A stretch of 64,000 nt of DNA, from positions 1,116,001 through 1,180,000 of the forward strand of contig JAHEWK010000010.1 in NCBI GenBank assembly GCA_020740775.1, read 5' to 3'. How positions within the stretch are numbered: position 1 is the first letter of the stretch; each line of letters opens with the position of its first letter. A program made the position numbers and the translations under genes. This DNA is from Ilyonectria destructans. Taxonomy: Eukaryota > Ascomycota > Sordariomycetes > Hypocreales > Nectriaceae. The notes under the pieces are model-generated. The model saw only the letters and a list, made by a program, of their open reading frames with translations. It did no database searches and was not told where the DNA came from. Shown piece after piece: positions 55,523 through 64,000 of the stretch.

Positions 55523-56748
55523 GTTTTTGTCTTCTTTTCGCGTTGGTGAGTGAATGCTAATGGGGATGGTGCGCCCTGGATCACCAATTGTGCAGAGCGA
55601 TCACAAGGCAGGGAATCGTCGGGCCTGAGGAACCGAGGGGGGGGATTTTAAGAGCGCGGGAATGTAGAAGCCGGGTTAAAAACAGTGGATGAATTGATCC
55701 CAAGATCATGCAAAAGAACGATGTCTACTGATCATTTCATCGTTATTATTCTGTGCTGCGAAAGTGCTGATGACGTGTGACAGGTTTGCCTAAGTTTTGG
55801 AGCGGAGGCAGGTGGTACGTACCAAAGCCACCATGGTCCCCCTCACATGCCCAAGTCAAAACCGACAATGGCACAAGGAATAAGTTTGCTATTTAGCTTC
55901 TGATATGAAGCAACGAGACCTTAGATCAGCTTAATTGCCAAGACTAATCTTATCTTTATCCTTGAACATCCCCGTCTGCAACTTACAGAGCAGCCAAGCT
56001 GAAATATGTCATCCATCCCCGCCCGGCCAGTATACCTAGCTCACTGAGATGGAATCAATTTGCTTACACCTCTAATTCTCGTTCCACTCCTGACTGAAGA
56101 TTACGGCTTTTACATATCAATTCCTCCCTCGGACCACCTTCGGAATATCGGCGAAAAAATTGAGGGGTCCATCAGCGTTACTTAACAGCGTTGCACGACA
56201 CATGCAGCTTACTTTTCTCTACACAATGAAACGTGTTGATGATTGACGTAGTATCGTGCCGACATTAGCTGAGAGCGGGGTCACCAGCACATCGGTGGGA
56301 CGTCGAAGTCCTAGTCTCACTTCGGGCTCTATATTCGACGTTCCAACATCAGCCCGGGGAAGGCTTCTCTTTCATGCCAGTGCTAGTGGGCAAATAGCGC
56401 ACTAATCCAGCTAGAATTCCCACTCGGACACACGGAATTGAATGTACGGAATCGAATGTCGGTGTACTTGGCGCGGAGAACCCACGATCAAAGTTCGTGG
56501 CTGATTGGGCAATTGTGAGGTTGCTTTATAATGACTCAGCAGCTATGTGGAATCATCATTACCACACCCTGCCATGCATGTCATCATTGATCGTCTAGAT
56601 GCATGGCGGCCGCGCCCTTGCGAGTCAATCCTTATACCCGCCGAGGAGAAGCGGAACTTGTGGTATAAATGAAGGCATTCGCCGCCCCGTGTTCTCCAAA
56701 AGTCAAAGATCTTGCATTCCCAGATCACTTCCACACCATACCTCAACA
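55523..56748. promoter_or_regulatory. Divergent UCH/GST intergenic region
   Basis: No gene is visible in 1.2 kb. A 14-bp tandem repeat, ACGGAATTGAATGT then ACGGAATCGAATGT, lies at 56432-56459, about 290-320 bp before the GST start. Confidence 0.45.
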
Positions 56749-57619
56749 ATGGCTTCCCAAGATGAGATCCCTATTCTGCACTACTTCGATCTCGGCAGAA
56801 TGGGCCGCGGGGAAGTTGTACGGTACGTACTTAGCATGCTCTAATTCCTTGCCCATACGCGCAACCCAAGTATGGGGACTCTTACTAACAGCAATATTTG
56901 CAAAGGCTTTTCCTGAGAGACGCGGAGAAGGAGTTCAAGGACATCCGCTACCCATACCGGGGCACCGGGGGCGCCTGGCAAGCTTCTACCGGCGATTTGG
57001 CTCGCGATGGTGCGACTCGCACCAAAAAGCTACCTGCTTTTGAATACGGCGGCCTCATTTTGACTCAGGTTAGTCATTTTTCGATGTTGCTGAGCGAGTG
57101 GTGGCTAATCTAATTACAGCATATCCCCATCTTGCGCTTTCTTTCCCGGGAGCTTGGCCGTTATGACGGAGAGACGAGCAAAGAGAAATATCTCGTGGAT
57201 GCCATCGCTGATATGTACATTGATTGGAGAGTAAGTGAATCCATTGAAGCATGGTAGATGAACATACTAACAGCGTTGATCCAGTTCCAATGGGTGATCC
57301 AACTCGACAAGGTCACGGATGCGTACAAGAACGAATATGTGCCCAAGTACTACGCCCTTCTTGAGAAGTACTATTCCGAGACCGATGGTCCTTACCTTCT
57401 CGGTGATAAGATCACCTATGCCGACTTTGCGGTTTACCAGTCCATTGACAATGACGAGAGGATCAAGACGCTTCCAGTAGGTGCAATCCGGTACTCGAAT
57501 GACAAACAATCACTCATTCATTATAGGCCAAACTTCCTCCTTCTATTCAGAAGTTCAGAGAGACATTTGAGGCGCGACCAAACATTGCTGCGTACATTCG
57601 GGAGAACGCCGCGAACTAG
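56749..57619 (+). CDS. Glutathione S-transferase (sigma-like fold)
   Basis: Exons 56749-56822, 56906-57068, 57120-57230, 57285-57476 and 57527-57619 give 210 residues. The N-terminal thioredoxin-fold domain starts IPILHYFDLGRMGRGEVVRL, with the Tyr of LHYFDLGRMGRGE in the place of the sigma/alpha-class catalytic Tyr. LPAFEYGGLILTQHIPILRF is the cis-Pro/glutathione-binding region (an S residue is replaced by TQH). The C-terminal helical domain has GPYLLGDKITYADFAVYQSI, with the N-capping box. It conjugates glutathione to electrophiles in the cytosol. Confidence 0.9.
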
Positions 57620-58689
57620 TATGCGTAAATGAAGTGCTTGCCAAATTGCAAGTCGGCGTCGATAGCTAGGTGGAGACACGGGAATGGACCGAACATCAAA
57701 TTCTTCAGTCCAGTTTAGTTGCAATGGCATCTGTTCTAAAACTGTGAGTGTCCAAAATACTGCCATTCAACCTGCCTTCAATATTAGAAGAAAAGGCTCT
57801 GTAAAAAGAAACGTGAGGAATCAGGCAAATATTTATTGTGACTGGAAACGATTTTTGACGTCATAATATTTCTGAGAAGTGTAATTGTTCGACAAATACA
57901 TAAAATTCACATCTAGTAGCACATGAATTATACGTTGATTCAGGTCAATTTCAACGTGAGCGTCTGAGTTTAATATGTACTGTCTCAAATAATTTTGCAA
58001 ACGTCTCACCCTAGGGTATGAGAGATGGGAGCCGAGCCAGAGACATTAACAACGTGATGACATCCAACCAAAATAAGTGGAATTGAGTAGTCGGTAGCCT
58101 TTCTTGTATTCGAGCTTTGATATATTGAGATCACCACAGGTAGAAAATTGCTATGTCAATTCCCCTCACTGGCAAGAATTAGAGAAACTCTCTGGTCCGA
58201 TTTCTTTATTTCCAACACGAAAGTCAAGATGTCAAATCGCCGAGACTTCCCTGCGCTTTATTGATCCCTGTACAGACTTTCAACGATATCAGGAGAATTA
58301 GAAACATTACAAGGCGGCGCGACAACGCCAAAGGACAGTCAATTCTGATTTCGTCCCATTTTTATGCGGCTTGTAGGAGGAGGCTTGGCACTAACAGTTC
58401 AGCTGCGGACGGTCCTGGTAAGGCTCGTTGGAAAAGCAATTATTCCGGTCTTAGATTTGTAAAGTGGCTGAGATTGGACCGGGTCGTAATCCAATGGTTT
58501 AAGGGGCGACGGTACGGATTTTCACTCTTCCGTCACCGACATTGCTTTGGAAGGGTTGTCGGTGAGTTCATCTCCATCAGCCAAAGCGCGTCGCGAACCT
58601 CACCGGCGCTTATACCCATCCTACAGCCAGTCGGCAAAACCGACAGCAAATCAGAAGAAGCAGTACGCCCGTGGACTTTTCCTTTCATT
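57620..58689. other. Intergenic, no supported gene
   Basis: The reading frame of the next gene stays open leftward to 58261, but the translated text has no domain and codon usage looks poor, so I treat it as 5' leader and promoter. Positions 57.78-58.0 kb are AT-rich. Confidence 0.4.
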
Positions 58690-60831
58690 ATGGTGGCAAT
58701 CGAGCACCTCCCAGCAGAGATCGTCTGCTTGATAGCAGAGACGTGCACGTTTGGCGTTCGCCCGGAACGAGGCCAATACCCATCCTCGTATGCCAAGTAC
58801 CACGCCCGCTTTGCGCGAACAAGTCGCCATTTCTACGACATTCTCAATCCAGCACTCTACAAGCGCAACATCAATCATGATCCGCCTCTTGACTCGTGCG
58901 TCTTGTGGGCAGCGCAACAGGGTCGTGTCCAGACGATGAAGATCGCCCATGGACTTGGCGCCAGCTTGGACATTAATGGCGCCAAGTCCGCGGCCGACTT
59001 GGAAGGGTCCATGGATGGGATTCCTGGTCGTCTGAGGTTCATGGCGACGCCCCTCCATCTTGCGATTCAGAACGGCCATCGCCAAGTGTTCGAGTACTTG
59101 CTCGAAAGAGGAGTAAATATCGACATGCCTTCACGACTGTTCTGCGCCGGAGGCAAGGCTTTCGAGCACTCTAACGAATGTCCCCTTCTCCCATACCCTC
59201 TCCACACTGCTCTGGTTCACAAACACGACCTCGAGGATGCGGCAGCGGTGCTCATCAAGCGTGGGGCATATCTCGTAGCCGAAGGGATGCTTGCACTCCC
59301 CATTGTCGCTGAGAATGGCCGTAAAGATCTGGTCGAGCTCCTCCTCGCCTTGAACGAGCCGGCCACAACGGCGGCAGCACTTCGTCACGCAGCCAAGACA
59401 CAGAATCTCGACCTCTTTCAGCGTATCCTTGAGCGACCAGAACTGAATCCTGCATTCCCAGACTCCCTGGGTCGCACCGCCCTTCACTTTGCTGCCTCAG
59501 AAGGTGGTATGGTCTTCGCCGAGCCGCTTCTTAAGCGGCTTGAAACGGCGGAAATTCCCGACTTATCTGGAACCACACCATTGCACCACGCAGCTAGGCG
59601 CAGCGACATCGCCTTGGTTGAGCTGTTGCTCCAGCGCCCTGAAGTCAACGCAGAAGCTGAAGACGAGAACGGAATGACGGTGCTGCATCACGCTGCCGAA
59701 AAGGCAAGCATTGCCGTTGTTCAATGTCTACTTAGGCGGCCCGAGGTGAACGCAGGGTCTTTGAATGCGGCAGGGCAAACACCTCTGCACCTGGCTGCCC
59801 GGAGTGGTGTGCCAGAAGTCGTTGACCTGCTCCTCCAACGTGCCGACGTTGACTTTGCTACCCGAGATGCTGCTGGCTTCACTGTCCTGCACTATGTTAG
59901 CCAAGCCGACGGAGACACAGATGCTATGATCTCTCTCATTGAGAAGTTCATTGAAATGGGAGTACCAATAAACGAACAGGCCGATGACGATGGAACGGCC
60001 TTCTTCCAGGCTGTGAAGCATCACAACTTCAACGGGGCCCTGACATTGCTTGCGCACGATGCGAACCCACTGCTAGTGCCCTCTGATGATGGTTTTGGAT
60101 GGTCCATTCTTCACCACTGCCTTTATGGCTCTGGACCGAAGCAGACAGAATTGGTCACAAAGCTACTATCCCATGGTGTTGAAATGGACACGGCGACCAC
60201 GCAAGGTAACCATGGAGAGACTCTTTATAGTTGTGAAAGTTGTGGCACTCAATTGTTCTTTGCGGCAGTATTTGCAGAGAATATCGAGTGCATGAAACTC
60301 TTGATCGAGGCGGGCGCCGACGCGGACGCCGTGGTGGAATACTTTGGGTGGGATTTGGTAGAGGGCGACCTTGAACGTGGCGACGAGGAAAATTTCCTTT
60401 CTGCTCTTTTTAGGCATGTCCTAAAGACCATTTATTTTAAGGATGAAGATGTTGAAAAGGTCAATGAGCGGCTCTGCTTACTCCTACAGCATGGCTCAAG
60501 TCTGGATGGCTACGGGTATGGGACATCTCCCCTCGATTGGGGGTGCGACGCTGCTATTAACAACGGGTCGTTTGGGCTGTTGAAGTTGATTCTCGACAAC
60601 GCCTCCAAGAGCAATATTTCCTTGCAATATCTGAGGAAACACATTGCCGAGTGTGAGGGGAATCGCGAGGAACAGGAGCGGGCGAAGGAAGTCGTCCAAT
60701 TGTTGACAGCATTCAAGGAGAGGGAGTTTGCGGGGGCGCATTCAAGCTATAAAGAGTCCTCATCCGACGAATCCGACGAAGAGGAAGATGAGGAAGACGA
60801 GGAAGCGTCGGACGGAAACACGGCAGATTAA
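58690..60831 (+). CDS. F-box-like / ankyrin-repeat protein with acidic tail
   Basis: The ATG at 58690 (MVAIEHLPAEIVCLIAETCT) gives 713 residues with no intron. Residues 4-60 resemble an F-box-like segment (LPAEIVCLIAE, ARTSRHFYDILNPALYKRNI). Ankyrin repeats follow: TPLHLAIQNGHRQVFEYLLE near residue 120, TALHFAASEGG near 260, then four good repeats (TPLHHAARRSDIALVELLLQ, TVLHHAAEKASIAVVQCLLR, TPLHLAARSGVPEVVDLLLQ, TVLHYVSQ) at about 295-400, and LFFAAVFAENIECMKLLIEA near 520. The last 30 residues are Asp/Glu/Ser-rich. F-box plus ankyrin proteins are numerous in these fungi and may recruit substrates to SCF ligases. The partner is unknown. Confidence 0.85.
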   Translation: MVAIEHLPAEIVCLIAETCTFGVRPERGQYPSSYAKYHARFARTSRHFYDILNPALYKRNINHDPPLDSCVLWAAQQGRVQTMKIAHGLGASLDINGAKSAADLEGSMDGIPGRLRFMATPLHLAIQNGHRQVFEYLLERGVNIDMPSRLFCAGGKAFEHSNECPLLPYPLHTALVHKHDLEDAAAVLIKRGAYLVAEGMLALPIVAENGRKDLVELLLALNEPATTAAALRHAAKTQNLDLFQRILERPELNPAFPDSLGRTALHFAASEGGMVFAEPLLKRLETAEIPDLSGTTPLHHAARRSDIALVELLLQRPEVNAEAEDENGMTVLHHAAEKASIAVVQCLLRRPEVNAGSLNAAGQTPLHLAARSGVPEVVDLLLQRADVDFATRDAAGFTVLHYVSQADGDTDAMISLIEKFIEMGVPINEQADDDGTAFFQAVKHHNFNGALTLLAHDANPLLVPSDDGFGWSILHHCLYGSGPKQTELVTKLLSHGVEMDTATTQGNHGETLYSCESCGTQLFFAAVFAENIECMKLLIEAGADADAVVEYFGWDLVEGDLERGDEENFLSALFRHVLKTIYFKDEDVEKVNERLCLLLQHGSSLDGYGYGTSPLDWGCDAAINNGSFGLLKLILDNASKSNISLQYLRKHIAECEGNREEQERAKEVVQLLTAFKEREFAGAHSSYKESSSDESDEEEDEEDEEASDGNTAD

Positions 60832-61570
60832 GTTTAAGCTTAGTCACATGAAACCGCGGCGTCCAAACGTATGCAGGCTTTAATTATGAAATGACAACAC
60901 TCTAAATTGCTCAATGCGAAAGAATGCTACCTTGCCCCATCAAGGCAGGGTTGCCCATGTCACACCGTCACAATCACTCATCTACTACGCAGTATATCCT
61001 CACCGCTGTGATTATTTATCGGGCCTCGGGCTTTGCTCACTAATAAAAGGAACAGAAGAGACGACAGGTTTACAGACAACTTGCCCAGATTCATGACCGG
61101 CAAGAATCTTATTGGTGCGGAATATATCATCACTGATGACCCTTGTTCCCATCACCACAGGCAAAGTTCTAGCGGGGCGCCATCGTCTCCCCGGCTAAAC
61201 ACGCACCCCCAAACCCCAACCCGCATATTGCACTGGAACCGTTGGGGGATATGCGGGGCGTGGGGTGATATAATGAGGAGAAAGATCACTTTGTGGGGTT
61301 GAACGGATCATCAATGTCCTGATTAGGTTTTACCGGCCTCTGGGGAAGAAGCCGGAAGACGGGGGATCTTTTCCACGTATGAGCAGGCAATGATGGCCGG
61401 CTCTGGGGTATTTCGGGCTTCATTTCCGGCATATGCGATGCTGGAAACTTTGGGTTTCGTATTTATAAGGAGGGCACTCCATGTTGGATGCGGCCTGTTT
61501 GTGATGCCTTGTACCACCCTCGACAGCTCACTGTAATTTCTCTTCCAGTTCTGGGAGGTATTCCGCCATC
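60832..61570. promoter_or_regulatory. Exopolygalacturonase promoter with CreA-like sites
   Basis: Several matches to the CreA consensus SYGGRG occur on the plus strand between about 61240 and 61410 (GCGGGG, GTGGGG twice, CTGGGG twice). A TATA-like GTATTTATAAGG lies near 61458, about 110 bp before the start codon. This suggests carbon catabolite control, which is usual for pectinases. Confidence 0.5.
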
Positions 61571-63269
61571 ATGCTTGGTCAATCGCTTCTCTATTTCCTT
61601 GCCGCCTGTGATCTGGTGTCGTCCGTGGTAGCAACACGACACAGCATCCCGAAACGGCCACATCTGGTACCTTCTCCATACAATGCCGGGAAGGCCCTGC
61701 CATATTCTCCTCCGAGACACAAGGGCCGATACTGCTATGTGAAGCCCACACGTGGGAGCAACAAGGATGATGCCGCTCCCATTCTTAAGGCGTTCAAGAA
61801 GTGCAACCATGGAGGAACAGTGGTGATGGACGATAGCTACCTTATTGCCTCGCCTTTGGACCTCACCTTCCTGAAGCACATTGACGTCGTCATCACCGGA
61901 GAAATTGACTTCAAGGATGATGTGTATTACTGGGCCGACAACAGCTTCAAGTTCCCGTTTCAGAACCAGTCCGTCTTCTGGAAATTTGGCGGAAAGGATA
62001 TCAACATCTATGGTGACCTAAGCAACGACAAGTCTGTCATTGATGGTCGGGGTGAAGTTTACTGGAAGGAGTTGTTGACCAACAAGACTGTATGACCCAC
62101 TGGTATCCCATGTTGTTGAATTCACTGACTCAAGTTTACAGCTTCTGCGGCCCATGCTCTTCGCCTTCGATGGAGTGGAGGGAGCCACCATGTCTAATCT
62201 GCGAATGCGAAATCCCCCAAACGTATGAATCCCCACCGAGGCACTGACTATGACAATTGATTCTAACTTGGGCAGTGGTTCAACCTCATCGCCAACAGCA
62301 CCGATGTCCTGGTTAGCGACATGTACCTAAAAGCATCCGTAAGTTTGCTATTACGCTCTTCAAATATCTTCTAACCCGATGCAGAGTGCGAATGGAACCA
62401 AGGTAGCAAACTCAGATGGTTGGGACACCTACCGTGCCGACCGAGTGGTTATTCAGAACTCGAGGATTGATAACACGGACGGTAAGCGAGTCTACGCAAG
62501 TTGGGCCACGCACGCGAATATTGATTACTAACACCTCGGACTTCTTCAGACTGTGTTTCATTCAAACCCAACAGCACCAACGTTGTCATCCAGAACCTGG
62601 TCTGCAATGGATCTCATGGAATCAGTGTCGGGTCCCTAGGCCAATACAAGGGCGTCACCGATATCGTGGAAAACCTCTACGTCTACAACATTTCCATGTC
62701 CAACGCCAGCGATGGTGCCAGAATCAAGGTTTGGCCTGGCATTGAGACCGATTTCCAAGCTACACTCAACGGTGGCGGTGGACTCGGGTGGGTGCGAAAC
62801 GTCACGTACGATATGTTCTATCACGAGAACAACGACAATGCCATCACAATCACCCAATGCTATGGACAGAAGAATCAGACTCTCTGCAACGAATTCCCAG
62901 TGAGTAAATTTCCAAACCCTTATCTTACAAGGCTAGGTCCGCTAACCAGGTGTTTCAGGCAAACTTGACAATCGAGGATGTGGTGATGAAAAACATGTGG
63001 GGAACTACGTCTACAAAATACGACCCCCGAGCGGGCACTCTCATTTGCAGTGCAGCAGACGTAAGCTTATTATCTATCTTGAGGATGAGACCTATGCTAA
63101 CACAGATCTCTCTGGAAAGCGATGCAGCAACATTCAGGCCGAGAACATTACCGTCACGGTTCCCAGCGGAGAGCCAGCTGAGTATGAGTGTGTTAACCTG
63201 GATAATTCGTTGCTCGACATCACTTGCACAGATCCCGAATCAAGTGATAGAGACACATCTCAGGGCTAG
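61571..63269 (+). CDS. Secreted exopolygalacturonase, GH28
   Basis: The ATG at 61571 begins a signal peptide ([20 protein letters not shown]), followed by a basic pro-like stretch ([14 protein letters not shown]). The beta-helix core carries the GH28 catalytic signatures: [13 protein letters not shown] with the Asp residues, [12 protein letters not shown] with the His, and ARIKVWPG with the Arg-Lys pair. Short introns interrupt the gene. The last one (63061-63119) joins LICSAAD to [12 protein letters not shown]. Many N-glycosylation sequons (NKT, NST, NGT, NGS, NIS, NVT, NQT, NLT, NIT) suit a secreted protein. Length and the CSxxD-CSNI region match exo-acting fungal enzymes, which release galacturonate from pectin chain ends. 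Confidence 0.92.
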
Positions 63270-64000
63270 GTTGGAGCGAGCGAAAGAGCTTTTACTTCTA
63301 GATATTCCAAGTAGAGGTGAATTATTAGGAGCAACCCTGTACTTGGACCGTTCGCGGTACTGGTTTTTGGAGCGTAGAAGATTCAAGTTTCATTCTTCAA
63401 TTAATCGAGGTTCTGTTGATTTTATCATCGACCCTTTTCATTTGATTTCTGCAACTTAGAGTTCTCGATCTCGAAATTCAATGTCAGATCACGGCAGCGC
63501 AGCGTCGTATCTTAATGGCATCGAACTAGCTGCGTAAAATGTACAGCTGTAGAAGGTGCAGCAATTTAGGCCAACAAGACTGGTGTGTATTTTGACTAGA
63601 TCTCGTACTTCCCTCGACGTCCATGCTGAGCTCGTCTCTAGATGTACGGTGAATATCTGGTGTGACGAGAGTAGCCTGTTTTGTATTACTCATTATGTAT
63701 AGGCTGGGTACATAAATCGCGAGACCTAAGTGAAAAGTGCTATTAGTTCGCCCTGCCATCTGACCAATGTTATCAACCTTGAGATACCTGTTTGATTTCA
63801 ATAAAAAGGCCCACAGCATTATCCCTGGATAAAGATAGTACAGTTGAAATCCAGTAGCTCAGTTCTATTTTTTCCCAAGCCCACAGACCAGTCATCTGTA
63901 CCCAACCGGATAGATGAATTTCGAAACCTTTAATCTAAGCGATAGGACTCGTGACTTTGGGCCAAGCAGTCGTTCCTGCAATGTATCTGTACGAAGACCA
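63270..64000. other. Right-edge intergenic, no gene seen
   Basis: This holds the 3' flank of the polygalacturonase. Frames are short on both strands and have no domain. No repeat or RNA gene is evident. Confidence 0.4.

Noticed and set aside
58261..58689. N-terminal extension of the ankyrin protein
   Set aside because: The frame is open, but the text shows no similarity or ordered structure. The ATG at 58690 opens directly onto the F-box-like segment.

Overview
The window is genomic DNA of a filamentous ascomycete (Pezizomycotina; Sordariomycetes, perhaps Hypocreales, is my inference from gene content). Genes are broken by short GT-AG introns of about 48-90 nt, coding density is moderate, and the gene families are typical of these fungi: several Zn(II)2Cys6 regulators, MFS and ABC exporters, a Baeyer-Villiger monooxygenase, RTA1 and F-box proteins, and a GH28 exopolygalacturonase. 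I found no convincing tRNA, rRNA, CRISPR or intact transposon. All functions are read from motifs without a database search.

Left part (1-12.1 kb). After the first exon of a gene that runs off the left edge and a Zn2Cys6 regulator (591-2808), there is a compact set that looks like a catabolic cluster: an NAD-dependent oxidoreductase with a C-terminal SAF domain (3406-4862), a Dal5-type anion/carboxylate MFS permease (5656-7344), a Zn2Cys6 regulator (8003-10364) and a stand-alone DUF1537 four-carbon acid-sugar kinase (10600-12042). Their promoters share an ATTTCCCG/CCGATTTCCCGG-type motif. I propose a fungal acid-sugar (threonate, erythronate or apionate-like) utilisation cluster.

Middle part (12-36 kb). 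This is sparse. It holds a multi-TM membrane protein, a decayed flavin amine oxidase, a full-size ABCB-type drug exporter that diverges from a Zn2Cys6 regulator around a perfect inverted repeat, an F-box protein, a coiled-coil protein with a degenerate kinase-like N-terminus, a small C2H2 zinc-finger protein, degenerate short repeats and a broken phytanoyl-CoA dioxygenase gene.

Right-middle part (36-54.5 kb). This is an accessory region of metabolic genes: a P-loop kinase-like protein, a beta-lactamase/LovD-like transesterase, a DHA1-like MFS carrier diverging from a type I Baeyer-Villiger monooxygenase, a cupin-like protein, kynurenine formamidase, a frameshifted Zn2Cys6 regulator, an RTA1 protein, a second cupin and an AAD/NorB-type aldo-keto reductase. 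A GGGCGAT motif recurs in the promoters from the transesterase to the regulator. A separate element, GTCAGCAGGTTRCA, occurs three times in the cupin/aldo-keto reductase divergent promoter.

Right end (54.5-64 kb). It holds a ubiquitin C-terminal hydrolase, a glutathione S-transferase, an F-box/ankyrin protein with an acidic tail, and a secreted exopolygalacturonase with GGGG-type (CreA-like) motifs and a TATA-like box upstream.
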